Shown here one piece after another: positions 44,533 through 53,576 of a stretch of 64,000 nt of DNA. Source of the stretch: an uncultured Bacteroidota bacterium (GTDB taxonomy: Bacteria; Bacteroidota; Bacteroidia; Flavobacteriales; Flavobacteriaceae); assembly GCA_902520835.1 (NCBI GenBank), contig CABYPD010000001.1, forward strand, positions 1 through 64,000, in the 5' to 3' direction. The position numbers and the translations under genes are program-made. How positions within the stretch are numbered: position 1 is the first letter of the stretch; each line of letters opens with the position of its first letter. The notes under the pieces are model-generated. The model did not search any database, had not been told where the DNA came from, and saw only the letters and a list, made by a program, of their open reading frames with translations.

Positions 44533-47382
44533 TTATTTGGTTAAATACATTTTTCTTCTTGAATAGATTTCATAAAAATCATCATCTTTTAGATCATCAA
44601 TAAAAAGAATACTCTCACCTGTACTTTTCATTTCAGGCCCTAAACTTTTATCTACATTAGGAAACTTACTAAAAGAAAAAACAGGTTGTTTGATTGCAAA
44701 TCCATCTAATTTTGGATCAAACTTAAAGTCTTTGAGTTTATTCTTTCCAAGCATAACTTTAGTGGCAAAATTTACATATGGTTGTTTATATGCTTTTGAA
44801 ATAAAAGGAACTGTTCTGGATGCTCTTGGATTAGCCTCAATAATGAATACTGTATCATCTTTAACAGCAAACTGGATATTAATTAAACCAACTGTGTTAA
44901 GCTCTATTGCAATCTTGTGGGTATGATCAATTATTTGCTGCATTACAAAATCACCTAAATTAAAAGGAGGTAGAGTTGCATTAGAATCACCTGAGTGAAT
45001 TCCACAAGGCTCTATATGCTCCATAATTCCGATAATTTGAACATTTTCACCATCACAAATGGCATCGGCTTCTGCTTCTATAGCTCCATCCAAATAATGA
45101 TCTAATAATAGTTTATTATTTGGAATTTTTTGTAGTAAGTCCACCACATGTGCTTCTAAATCTTCTTTATTTATAACAATTTTCATTCCTTGTCCTCCAA
45201 GTACATAAGATGGTCTAACCAAAATTGGAAAATTCAAAGTATCAGATAACTTCAAGGCTTCATCAGCTGTTTGAGCAACTCCAAATTCAGGATAAGGTAT
45301 TTTATTTTTTTTCAGTAACTCAGAAAAGGAACCTCGGTCTTCAGCAAGATCGAGAGATTCAAAAGATGTTCCAATTATTTTAACTCCATACTTATCTAGT
45401 TTTTCTGCTAATTTTAAAGCGGTTTGCCCTCCAAGTTGAACAATAACTCCAATAGGTTTTTCATGTTGAATTATATCATAAATGTGTTCCCAAAAAACAG
45501 GTTCAAAATATAATTTATCAGCTACATCAAAGTCAGTAGATACTGTCTCTGGATTACAATTTATCATGATAGTTTCATATCCACACTCAGAGGCAGCAAG
45601 AACACCGTGAACACAACAATAATCAAATTCAATACCTTGACCAATTCTGTTAGGGCCAGATCCTAAAACAATTACTTTTTCACGATCGGTTGACTTACTT
45701 TCGTTTTGAGTATATGTTTTACCATCAGAACTAGATATTTCCTGCTCAAAAGTAGAGTAATAGTAAGGTGTCATGGCCTTGAACTCAGCAGCGCATGTGT
45801 CAACAAGCTTATAAACCCTATTTATATTTAAATCTTTTCTTTTTATGTGAACTTGACTTTCTAAACAACCCAACATGTGAGCAATTTGTCTATCAGCAAA
45901 CCCTTTTTGCTTTGCTTCTAAAAGAAGATCTTTTGTAATGTTTTCAATATTATATTTTTCAATTTCATCTTCAAGAATTGACAATTCCTCAAATTGTCTT
46001 AAGAACCACATGTCAATTCTGGTAATTTCGTGAATTCTTTCTAATGAAATACCAATTTTAATTGCATCATAAACAACAAAAACTCTATCCCAACTAGCAT
46101 ACTTAAGTTTACTTATTATTGTTTGATAGTCAGTGTAACCTTTTCCATCTGCTCCTAAACCATTTCTTTTAATTTCCAAAGATTGTGTTGCTTTATGCAA
46201 TGCTTCTTGAAATGATCTTCCTATTGCCATGACTTCACCTACAGCTTTCATTTGTAATCCCAATGTTCTTTCAGATCCTTCAAACTTGTCAAAATTCCAT
46301 CTCGGTATTTTTACAATTACATAATCTAATGTGGGTTCAAATAATGCAGAAGTAGATTTTGTTATCTGATTATCTAATTCATCCAAAGAATAACCAATTG
46401 CTAGTTTACTTGCAATTTTAGCAATGGGATATCCAGTGGCTTTTGATGCTAATGCAGAAGATCTAGAAACTCTGGGGTTTATTTCAATAGCAATGATGTC
46501 TTCTTTTTCATCTGGGCTTACAGCAAACTGAACATTACATCCACCGGCAAAATCACCAATACTTCTCATCATTTTAATAGCCATATCCCTCATTTTTTGG
46601 TATGTGGTATCAGAAAGGGTCATGGCAGGGGCAACAGTTATTGAATCACCTGTGTGGATACCCATTGGATCCATATTCTCGATGGTACAAATAATTACAA
46701 CATTATCATTTTTATCTCTTAATAACTCTAATTCATATTCCTTCCATCCAATCAACGCCTTATCTATCATGACTTCGTGAATTGGAGAAGCTTCTAAGCC
46801 TCTTTTGAGAAGAGTGTCATATTTTTCTTTTTCATACACAATAGATGCACCGGTACCACCTAATGTAAATGAAGGTCTAACACATAAAGGAAATCCAAAC
46901 TCTTGAGCAATTTCTTTACCTTTTAAAAATGATGAAGCTGTTTCTGAAGGAGCATAAGGAATATCAATTTTATCTAACAACAATCTAAATTTTTCTCTGT
47001 CTTCAGTAATTTGGATAGCATCAATATCAACCCCAATAATTTCAACACCAAATTCTTCCCAAATCCCTTTTTCATCAGCCTCTATGCATAAATTCAAAGC
47101 TGTCTGACCACCCATTGTTGGTAAAACTGCATCTATTTTATGCTTAGAAAGAATTTTTTTAATGGATTTTGTGTTTAACGGAAGTAAATAAATGTGATCT
47201 GCCATCACTGGATCAGTCATTATAGTTGCAGGATTAGAATTGATTAAAATAGTTTCAATACCATCCTCTTTTAATGATCTAAGTGCTTGAGATCCAGAAT
47301 AATCAAATTCACATGCTTGTCCAATTATAATAGGTCCTGAACCAATAATAAGGATACTTTTTAAGTCTTTTCTTAGGGGCAT
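44533..47382 (-). CDS. carB: Carbamoyl-phosphate synthase large subunit without MGS domain
   Basis: Makes carbamoyl phosphate for pyrimidines and arginine. 949 residues: two ATP-grasp halves, starting SILIIGSGPIIIGQACEFDYSG and again IVLGSGPNRIGQGIEFDYCCVHG, with FALxxK-type segments and KFPNVDKSLGPEMKSTGE near the end. The usual C-terminal methylglyoxal-synthase-like domain of about 120 residues that binds UMP, IMP and ornithine is missing; the protein ends about 35 residues after LGPEMKSTGE. The ATG is preceded by a strong terminator of rpmH. To my knowledge flavobacterial CarB proteins are often this short. Confidence 0.95.
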   Translation of the reverse strand: MPLRKDLKSILIIGSGPIIIGQACEFDYSGSQALRSLKEDGIETILINSNPATIMTDPVMADHIYLLPLNTKSIKKILSKHKIDAVLPTMGGQTALNLCIEADEKGIWEEFGVEIIGVDIDAIQITEDREKFRLLLDKIDIPYAPSETASSFLKGKEIAQEFGFPLCVRPSFTLGGTGASIVYEKEKYDTLLKRGLEASPIHEVMIDKALIGWKEYELELLRDKNDNVVIICTIENMDPMGIHTGDSITVAPAMTLSDTTYQKMRDMAIKMMRSIGDFAGGCNVQFAVSPDEKEDIIAIEINPRVSRSSALASKATGYPIAKIASKLAIGYSLDELDNQITKSTSALFEPTLDYVIVKIPRWNFDKFEGSERTLGLQMKAVGEVMAIGRSFQEALHKATQSLEIKRNGLGADGKGYTDYQTIISKLKYASWDRVFVVYDAIKIGISLERIHEITRIDMWFLRQFEELSILEDEIEKYNIENITKDLLLEAKQKGFADRQIAHMLGCLESQVHIKRKDLNINRVYKLVDTCAAEFKAMTPYYYSTFEQEISSSDGKTYTQNESKSTDREKVIVLGSGPNRIGQGIEFDYCCVHGVLAASECGYETIMINCNPETVSTDFDVADKLYFEPVFWEHIYDIIQHEKPIGVIVQLGGQTALKLAEKLDKYGVKIIGTSFESLDLAEDRGSFSELLKKNKIPYPEFGVAQTADEALKLSDTLNFPILVRPSYVLGGQGMKIVINKEDLEAHVVDLLQKIPNNKLLLDHYLDGAIEAEADAICDGENVQIIGIMEHIEPCGIHSGDSNATLPPFNLGDFVMQQIIDHTHKIAIELNTVGLINIQFAVKDDTVFIIEANPRASRTVPFISKAYKQPYVNFATKVMLGKNKLKDFKFDPKLDGFAIKQPVFSFSKFPNVDKSLGPEMKSTGESILFIDDLKDDDFYEIYSRRKMYLTK

Positions 47383-47404
47383 CTTTTTAGGTTATTAATA
47401 TATC

Positions 47405-47443
47405 AAAAAAAAGGTGTTGCTAATAATAGCAACACCTTTTTTT
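47405..47443. terminator. Bidirectional hairpin between rpmH and carB
   Basis: A perfect inverted repeat (GGTGTTGCTA / TAGCAACACC) with a 4-nt loop is flanked by A8 on one side and T7 on the other, so the 18-bp extended stem with U-tract works on either strand. It lies after rpmH and before carB, both on the minus strand, and would stop rpmH transcripts. Confidence 0.88.
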
Positions 47444-47460
47444 ATATTTTTTTTATCAAC

Positions 47461-47619
47461 TTATTTTTTATGGCTCGGCTCACAAGAAACAGTTAATTTT
47501 TTTCTTCCTTTAGCTCTTCTAGATGCGAGAACTTTTCTGCCTTCTGCTGTAGACATTCTTTCTCTAAAACCATGTTTGTTTTTTCTTTTTCTGTTTGATG
47601 GCTGATAAGTTCTTTTCAT
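47461..47619 (-). CDS. rpmH: 50S ribosomal protein L34
   Basis: 52 residues, translated by hand: [17 protein letters not shown], then REKRM-like [24 protein letters not shown] and a 9-residue tail with a cysteine. Too short for the usual ORF cut-off. The ATG is at 47619; a TATATTTG -7 box is 24 bp upstream (47651-47644). The terminator at 47405 follows. Confidence 0.95.
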   Translation of the reverse strand: MKRTYQPSNRKRKNKHGFRERMSTAEGRKVLASRRAKGRKKLTVSCEPSHKK

Positions 47620-47643
47620 CAGTTGAGATCTTTAAAATTCGGC

Positions 47644-47651
47644 CAAATATA
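47644..47651 (-). promoter_or_regulatory. Candidate -7 box upstream of rpmH
   Basis: TATATTTG on the minus strand, 24 bp before the rpmH ATG; no TTG at the standard distance. Confidence 0.4.
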
Positions 47652-47721
47652 CAATAAATTACTTTTATTAAAACTAAATGTGAATAAATTTCTTTTAGTA
47701 ATTTCGTTGAAAATAATTTAA

Positions 47722-48237
47722 ATGTTTAATAAAATTTATAAACTAATTCTTTGCTTGTTGGTATTTGGATATTCCATCTATCAATTTACGTTAGACAATA
47801 TCGGAAATGGAATTGCTTTAATTTTTTTGAGTTTAATTTTTTTACTTCTTTATTTTAAAAATGAAATTTTAATTATGGCTTTTTTAAAAATGAGAAAACA
47901 AGACTTTGATGGAACTGAAAACTGGTTAAATAAAATTAAAAATCCCGAATCTTCATTAACAAAAAAACAATTCGGATACTATAATTATTTATTTGGTATA
48001 ATCTACTCACAAAAAAACTTAACTCAAGCTGAAAAATTTTTTAAAAAAGCTATTCAATATGGCCTAAACATGAATCAAGATCTTGCTATGGCAAAACTTA
48101 GTCTTGCAGGAATTTTAATGCAAAAAAGAAGAAAAAGAGAAGCTACACAATTGCTAAATGAAGCAAAAAAACTTGATAGTCATGGGATGCTAACCCAACA
48201 AATTAAATTGATGCAAACTCAAATGAAAAGAATTTAG
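47722..48237 (+). CDS. Small TPR membrane protein
   Basis: 171 residues: two N-terminal hydrophobic helices (about 5-21 and 28-50), then TPR-like helical repeats (YYNYLFGIIYSQKNLTQAEKFFKKAIQYGLNMNQDLAMAKLSLAGILMQKRRKREATQLLNEAKKL). It is exposed to the cytoplasm or periplasm depending on topology. The stop overlaps by 4 bp the convergent hydrolase. Function unknown. Confidence 0.82.
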   Translation: MFNKIYKLILCLLVFGYSIYQFTLDNIGNGIALIFLSLIFLLLYFKNEILIMAFLKMRKQDFDGTENWLNKIKNPESSLTKKQFGYYNYLFGIIYSQKNLTQAEKFFKKAIQYGLNMNQDLAMAKLSLAGILMQKRRKREATQLLNEAKKLDSHGMLTQQIKLMQTQMKRI

Positions 48238-48905
48238 TTTTTACTAATTAAATCCGGGAGATTATCATTAAACCATTTAGCATTAACTAAAATCATTGCA
48301 TGAGTTGCTTTCTTTACAAATATTGCATCTTTTATATAAATTGAAGGAAAAACTAAATCATGTGTTCCATGAATATGTATCAAATTGTCAGGATATTTAT
48401 CATTGTTCCATCCAGTAATTTTGTCAATTGACCATCTAAGATATTTTTTATCTCTTACAGATAAATATTTTCTATATAACTCAATTTTTTTATTGATTGA
48501 AGGGCCTAAGGCAAATTGAGCTAATGATTCAAAACTCTGTACCCAATTAACAGGAAAAAATTTATGAGCACCAATATTTTTTCCTAGTTGCATGAGAAAA
48601 GGTAATTCCTTACTAGTTTTCACGCTTGAGATTATAATAACTTTATAAACAGAAATTATTTTAGCTATCTCCTGAACAATTATTCCTCCAAAGGACACCC
48701 CAATTAAAACTATATTTTTCCCTTTGATTAACTTTGAAAGTCTAGAAACATAATTATCTAATTTTTCATTATCCGAGGGCATTAACCATTCCAAATAATT
48801 GATTTTAAAATTATTTGGAAGTATTATTCGTTCGAATATTAAAGAATTTGCTGCCATTCCAGGCATCATGTAAACTTCATATATTTTTTCTTTAATTTGG
48901 CTCAT
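48234..48905 (-). CDS. Alpha/beta hydrolase
   Basis: 223 residues of alpha/beta hydrolase fold: the nucleophile elbow GVSFGGII, an Asp in HIHGTHDLVFP, and a C-terminal His in ATHAMILVNA. The N-terminal VYMMPGMAANSLIFERI holds the oxyanion loop. Substrate unknown; it could be a carboxylesterase. Confidence 0.85.
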   Translation of the reverse strand: MSQIKEKIYEVYMMPGMAANSLIFERIILPNNFKINYLEWLMPSDNEKLDNYVSRLSKLIKGKNIVLIGVSFGGIIVQEIAKIISVYKVIIISSVKTSKELPFLMQLGKNIGAHKFFPVNWVQSFESLAQFALGPSINKKIELYRKYLSVRDKKYLRWSIDKITGWNNDKYPDNLIHIHGTHDLVFPSIYIKDAIFVKKATHAMILVNAKWFNDNLPDLISKN

Positions 48906-48964
48906 TTACAATCAAATAGAAGCAATTTTTGTATATTAGCTACTAAATTAAACAACTAATCTTA

Positions 48965-49255
48965 ATGTCATCACTTGATATCAACGATAATAATTTTTTG
49001 CGTCAATTTGAAGTTGAAATCAATGGTAATTTAGCCAAGGTTGAATATGCTCTTCAAGACAGAAAAATATTCTTAACCAAAATAATAATACCTAAAGACG
49101 CTGATAATGATTTCAAGGACAGATTTCTTACTGAAATATTTGAGATTATCAAAGAAAAAAACTTAAGGATGATGCCAACTGATATTGAAATTAAGAAATT
49201 TATAAAAAGTCACAGAGAGTACATGAAACTTCTTCCTGTTGGAGTGAGAATTTAA
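48965..49255 (+). CDS. GNAT N-acetyltransferase (YjdJ-like)
   Basis: 96 residues resembling the short Gcn5-related N-acetyltransferase subfamily: FEVEINGNLAKVEYALQDRKIFLTKIIIPKDADNDF, then a helix (RFLTEIFEIIKEKNL) and MPTDIEIKKFIKSHREYMKLL. The acetyl-CoA loop is degenerate (the usual RGxGxG is not seen: DADNDFKDR), so activity is uncertain. Overlaps the mtaB stop by 4 bp. Confidence 0.72.
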   Translation: MSSLDINDNNFLRQFEVEINGNLAKVEYALQDRKIFLTKIIIPKDADNDFKDRFLTEIFEIIKEKNLRMMPTDIEIKKFIKSHREYMKLLPVGVRI

Positions 49256-50535
49256 ATATTTCTAGCTATTACTAAATTATCACTATCAATTTTATCCAAT
49301 ATCATATTATTTATATTATCAACAAGATTTGATGCCCAAAGCGTTTTTACTCTGATATAATTATCTGAATAGCCGTGGATAAATCCGTTTTTATTTTCAG
49401 ATTCAAACAATACATTTCTCTTTTTTCCTAAATTATTTTTATAAAAATTATTTTTTTTTAATTCCGATAAATCTCTCAAAATTTTACTTCTAATTCCTTT
49501 AATTTTGTTAGAGTTCTTATTTTTTAATTTAACTGACTCAGTATTATCTCTTTCTGAATAAGAAAAAACATGTAAATATGATACATCTAATTTTTCTAAA
49601 AATTTATAAGTTTCCATAAAATCATTTTCATCCTCTTCGGGAAAACCTACAATAACATCAACTCCAATTGAACAGTCAGGAATTAAATTTTTAATTTTCT
49701 CAACTCTGTTTTCATAAAGATCTTTGAGATATCTTCTTTTCATCAATTTGAGTATTTTATCTGAACCACTTTGAAGAGGAATATGAAAATGAGGCATAAA
49801 TTTTTTACTATGACTGACAAGGTGAATAATCTCGTCGCTTAACAAGTTAGGTTCTATAGATGAAATTCTAACTCTTTCAAGTCCAGAAACTTTATCTATA
49901 TTTTTTAAGAGATCTAAAAAGGTTGATTCTTTTTTTAAGTCTCCATGCATTATTCCATAATCACCAATATTTACACCAGTTAAAACTATTTCTTTTATAC
50001 CTTTACCTACTAGTGTTTTTACATTATCTATAATTTCATTAATCTTGCCACTTCTTGATTTTCCACGAGCTAAAGGGATAGTACAATACGTACATTTATA
50101 ATCACATCCATCTTGAACCTTTAAAAAAGATCTTGTTCTATCACCAAGAGAAAAGGATGTTTGAAATGATTTAACATTATTTATTTCACACGAATGAGAC
50201 TCATTATTTTCAATGTAATTTAATACATCAAACTTTTTGTCAGCACCAAGAACAAGATCAACTCCATCAATCTGTCCAATTTCTCTAGGCTTTAACTGAG
50301 CATAACATCCAATGGCAATAATTTTAGATTTGGGGTTGCTTTTTTTTGCTCTGTTGACTAAATATTTAAACTCTTTATCAGCATTTTGGGTAACTGAGCA
50401 TGTATTAATTACATATACATCCGCATTTTCTTTAAATGAAACTTTATTATATCCTTTATTTTCAAAATCTCTTGAAATTGAAGAAGTTTCTGAGTAATTT
50501 AGTTTACATCCTAATGTCTTAAATGCTACATTCAA
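49252..50535 (-). CDS. mtaB: tRNA t6A37 methylthiotransferase
   Basis: Radical-SAM enzyme that adds a methylthio group to t6A at position 37 of tRNAs. 427 residues: N-terminal UPF0004 cysteines TLGCKLN, NTCSV and AIGCYAQLKP bind one cluster; CDYKCTYCTIPLARGKSRS (CxxxCxxC) binds the radical-SAM cluster; GFPEEDENDF and FSYSERDNTE match the family; a short TRAM-like C-terminus follows. The start codon appears to be TTG (50535), head to head with the next gene. Confidence 0.94.
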   Translation of the reverse strand: MNVAFKTLGCKLNYSETSSISRDFENKGYNKVSFKENADVYVINTCSVTQNADKEFKYLVNRAKKSNPKSKIIAIGCYAQLKPREIGQIDGVDLVLGADKKFDVLNYIENNESHSCEINNVKSFQTSFSLGDRTRSFLKVQDGCDYKCTYCTIPLARGKSRSGKINEIIDNVKTLVGKGIKEIVLTGVNIGDYGIMHGDLKKESTFLDLLKNIDKVSGLERVRISSIEPNLLSDEIIHLVSHSKKFMPHFHIPLQSGSDKILKLMKRRYLKDLYENRVEKIKNLIPDCSIGVDVIVGFPEEDENDFMETYKFLEKLDVSYLHVFSYSERDNTESVKLKNKNSNKIKGIRSKILRDLSELKKNNFYKNNLGKKRNVLFESENKNGFIHGYSDNYIRVKTLWASNLVDNINNMILDKIDSDNLVIARNI

Positions 50536-52163
50536 TTTTGAATAATTTCTGCAAATATAAATCTATCTCTAATAAAACAAACATTGGTTTTTTAATTATT
50601 ATTCTTTTAGGAATCTTACTTTCATCTTGCGAAAAAGACTCTGATATAGAAAACAATATTTTTAAATACAATGAATATTCAAATATTAGTTCATTAGATC
50701 CTGCATTTTCATCAACACTTAGAAATATTTGGCCAGTCAACCAAATTTTTAATGGTCTTGTTCAATTAGATAAAAATTTAGAAATTAAAGGAGATATTGC
50801 TTCTTCATGGACAATAAGTGAGGATAAAAGAACATATACATTCAAAATTCGTCAGGATGTATATTTTCATAATTCTGAACTTTTTGGTAAAAATTTAACT
50901 AGAAAAGTAATAGCGAAAGATTTTGAATATAGTTTCACTAGATTAATAGATAACAAAATAGCTTCCCCTGGGTACTGGGTGTTTAATAATGTAAAGGATT
51001 TTAAAGCAATTAACGACTCTATATTTCAGATTGAGCTCAAAAAAGAATTTGATCCATTTCTTGGAATTTTAAGCATGAAATATTGTTCTGTAGTTCCTCA
51101 TGAGATTGTAAGTGTACTTGGTGATAAATTTTCTAAAAAACCAATTGGAACTGGGCCATTTAAATTTAAGAAGTGGGATGAAAATGTAAAATTGGTTTTA
51201 TTAAAAAATAAAAACTATTTTGAACATGACTCTCTTGGTCAAAAATTACCTTATTTAGATGGTATAGCAATTTCATTTATACCTGATAAAAAAAGTGAAT
51301 TCATGGAACTTCTATCGGGAAGATTAGACATGGTTAGTTCACCTGAAAATTCGATAATTGATCAAATTTTTGATTATAAAGGTGATTTAAACCCTAGATT
51401 TTCTTCAAATTATAATCTTCTAAAATCGCCATACTTAAATACAGAATATATTGGATTTAATATTCAAAACAACATAAAAAAAGACACATTACTTAGATAT
51501 GCTATTAATTCTGGTATAGATCGAAAAAAAATGATGCAATATTTAAGAAAAAATATAGGTTATCCTGCTGAAAGTGGTATTGTACCTAATGGATTGAATA
51601 ATAGTTTTTATTTACCCAGATACAATTATGACCCTGATCTATCAAAAAAATTAATTTCCATTTATAAGTCAAATAATGATATTGATGAAATAAATATTAC
51701 AATTGTTTCAGACTCCCAGTATTTAGATATTTTAGAATTTATTCAATCAGAGCTTCAAAAAATTGGAGTTCAAGTTCAAATAGAAATTACACCCCCTTCA
51801 ATCCTAAGACAAGGAAAAGCAACTGGAAAATTTGATGCATTTAGAGCAAGTTGGATAGCTGATTATCCCCATGTTGAAAATTATTTTTCACTATTCTATT
51901 CAAAAAATCATACTCCGAAAGGTCCAAACTATACATTTTTTAGCGATAGAAATTTTGATAAATTATACGAACTAATAGGTAATAAAAAGTCAATTTCGTA
52001 TGAAAAAATCAGTAATAATCTTGAAAATATAATAAGAAGATATTCGCCAATTATTCCATTGTATTATGACATGAGTGTCAGGATAGTACCTAAAAATATT
52101 TCAGGACTAGAAGCAAATGCCATAAATCAACTAAATTTAAAAAGAGTAGTAAAGAAATTATAA
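50523..52163 (+). CDS. Peptide-type ABC transporter substrate-binding lipoprotein
   Basis: SBP family 5 (OppA-like) lipoprotein of 546 residues: lipobox LLSSC near residue 36 after IGFLIIILLGI, then NISSLDPAFSSTLRNIWPVNQIFNGLVQLDKNLEIKGDIASSWTISEDKRTYTFKIRQDVYFHN. The ATG at 50523 overlaps the mtaB start by 13 bp; a TTG at 50538 would avoid this and still include the signal peptide. It probably binds oligopeptides or similar; no permease gene is nearby. Confidence 0.9.
   Translation: MLHSILNNFCKYKSISNKTNIGFLIIILLGILLSSCEKDSDIENNIFKYNEYSNISSLDPAFSSTLRNIWPVNQIFNGLVQLDKNLEIKGDIASSWTISEDKRTYTFKIRQDVYFHNSELFGKNLTRKVIAKDFEYSFTRLIDNKIASPGYWVFNNVKDFKAINDSIFQIELKKEFDPFLGILSMKYCSVVPHEIVSVLGDKFSKKPIGTGPFKFKKWDENVKLVLLKNKNYFEHDSLGQKLPYLDGIAISFIPDKKSEFMELLSGRLDMVSSPENSIIDQIFDYKGDLNPRFSSNYNLLKSPYLNTEYIGFNIQNNIKKDTLLRYAINSGIDRKKMMQYLRKNIGYPAESGIVPNGLNNSFYLPRYNYDPDLSKKLISIYKSNNDIDEINITIVSDSQYLDILEFIQSELQKIGVQVQIEITPPSILRQGKATGKFDAFRASWIADYPHVENYFSLFYSKNHTPKGPNYTFFSDRNFDKLYELIGNKKSISYEKISNNLENIIRRYSPIIPLYYDMSVRIVPKNISGLEANAINQLNLKRVVKKL
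50552..50580 (-). promoter_or_regulatory. Promoter of mtaB
   Basis: Minus strand TTG (50580-50578), 18 bp, TATATTTG (50559-50552); lies inside the 5' coding part of the divergent lipoprotein gene. Confidence 0.55.
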
Positions 52164-52166
52164 AAA

Positions 52167-52529
52167 TTATTTTTCTTCCTCGTCACTATCATTCGAAGAA
52201 TTTTCTTCAGTAGCTGGAGCCTCTTCTATTGGAGCTTCCTGTGCAAATGGAGCCTCTTCTACTGGAGATTGCTTTGATTTTAATGAAACATTGGCATATC
52301 TATTTTTAAACTTATCAATTCTACCAGCTGTATCAACAAGTTTAGTTTTTCCAGTATAATAAGGGTGCGATGTTCTTGATATCTCTAATTTAACAAGAGG
52401 ATAATCAATACCTTCTACTGAGATTGAATCTTTTGTTTCAACTGCAGACTTAGTTATAAACACATCATTATTTGACATGTCTTTAAAAGCAACTAATCTG
52501 TAATTTTCTGGATGTATACCTTTTTTCAT
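52167..52529 (-). CDS. 50S ribosomal protein L31 type B with acidic tail
   Basis: 120 residues. The first 80 are a type B L31 (KKGIHPENYRLVAFKDMSNNDVFITKS, PYYTGKTKLVDTAGRIDKFKNRY) without the CxxC zinc site of type A. The last 35-40 are Glu/Pro/Ala-rich (EEAP repeats, ending SNDSDEEEK), making an unusually long acidic extension. The extension is built from a repeated 33-bp unit at DNA level. Confidence 0.93.
   Translation of the reverse strand: MKKGIHPENYRLVAFKDMSNNDVFITKSAVETKDSISVEGIDYPLVKLEISRTSHPYYTGKTKLVDTAGRIDKFKNRYANVSLKSKQSPVEEAPFAQEAPIEEAPATEENSSNDSDEEEK
52215..52260. repeat. Two-copy 33-bp spaced repeat in the L31 tail
   Basis: A 13-mer (TGGAGCCTCTTCT) occurs at 52215-52227 and again at 52248-52260, exactly 33 bp (11 codons) apart; TGGAG occurs further within the unit, so the EEAP motif is repeated in the encoded tail. 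Confidence 0.8.
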
Positions 52530-52546
52530 TTCTATAATAACGGATG

Positions 52547-52576
52547 CAAATTTAGCTTTTTTTTATAATTATGCAA
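52547..52576 (-). promoter_or_regulatory. Promoter of the L31 gene
   Basis: Minus strand TTG (52576-52574), 19 bp, TAAATTTG (52554-52547); ATG 17 bp downstream. Confidence 0.6.
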
Positions 52577-52622
52577 TAATTAAAACTAATAGATATTATC
52601 TTACTAACTTTACCAAAATTAA

Positions 52623-53576
52623 ATGATGGATTTATCGATTGTTATACCGCTTTATAATGAAGATGAATCTATTGACGAATTACATTCAAAAATAGTTTCT
52701 TCTCTTTCTAATTCATCATTGAATTATGAAATTATATTTATTGATGATGGAAGTTCTGACAATTCTTGGAATATTATTAAAGATGTTACAAAAAGAGTTC
52801 ATAATACTAGAGCAATTAGATTTTTAACAAACTATGGTAAATCCATGGCACTTTCTGCTGGATTTAAATCAACCAGAGGTGAAGTAGTTGTAACTATGGA
52901 TGCAGATTTACAAGATGATCCAAATGAGATTTTACAACTTTACAATGTATTAATTAATGAAGATTACCATATAGTTTCTGGATGGAAGAAAAAAAGATAT
53001 GATTCTGTAATATTTAAAAATTTACCATCCAAGCTGTTCAACTGGGCCGCTAGGTTATCTTCAGGTATTAATTTAAATGATTTTAACTGTGGAATTAAGG
53101 CATATAAGTCTGATGTGATAAAAGAAATTAAATTAACTAGTGGCATGCACAGATACATACCAGTTTTAGCTAAAAATTCAGGGTTCAATAAAATCGGCGA
53201 AAAAATAGTTCTTCACCATCCAAGAAAACACGGTAAAACAAAATATGGAGCTGATAGATTTATAAAAGGTTTTCTTGATTTAATAACCCTGTCTTTCATC
53301 GAAAGATTTGGAAAAAGACCTATGCATTTCTTTGGACTATTTGGAACCTTTATTTTAGTTACGGGATTAATTTTCTCAATCTACTTGGGAATTGATAAAC
53401 TTTTTATAAATACAACTTCAAGATTAATTACAGAAAGACCAGAATTTTACATTGCACTTGCTTCAATGATCATTGGATCTCAATTTTTTCTGGCTGGCTT
53501 TTTAGGGGAAATCATACTTAGAAATAAAAAACTTGACAATTATAAAATTAAAGAAAAGATAAATTTAGATGAGTGA
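52623..53576 (+). CDS. Family 2 glycosyltransferase (DPM1-like, two C-terminal helices)
   Basis: 317 residues: GT2 domain starting LSIVIPLYNEDESIDELHSKI, FIDDGSSDNSW, the metal-binding TMDADLQDDP and HYPRKHGKTKYG-type segment HHPRKHGKTKYGADRF, then two transmembrane helices (about 235-260, 275-300). It is like undecaprenyl-phosphate glucosyl/arabinosyl transferases (GtrB/ArnC). Substrate unknown. It overlaps the phosphohexomutase gene by 8 bp. Confidence 0.91.
   Translation: MMDLSIVIPLYNEDESIDELHSKIVSSLSNSSLNYEIIFIDDGSSDNSWNIIKDVTKRVHNTRAIRFLTNYGKSMALSAGFKSTRGEVVVTMDADLQDDPNEILQLYNVLINEDYHIVSGWKKKRYDSVIFKNLPSKLFNWAARLSSGINLNDFNCGIKAYKSDVIKEIKLTSGMHRYIPVLAKNSGFNKIGEKIVLHHPRKHGKTKYGADRFIKGFLDLITLSFIERFGKRPMHFFGLFGTFILVTGLIFSIYLGIDKLFINTTSRLITERPEFYIALASMIIGSQFFLAGFLGEIILRNKKLDNYKIKEKINLDE

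Noticed and set aside
47414-47605. Plus-strand ORF of 63 codons over rpmH
   Set aside because: It is the antisense of rpmH and its terminator; the L34 frame on the minus strand is certain.
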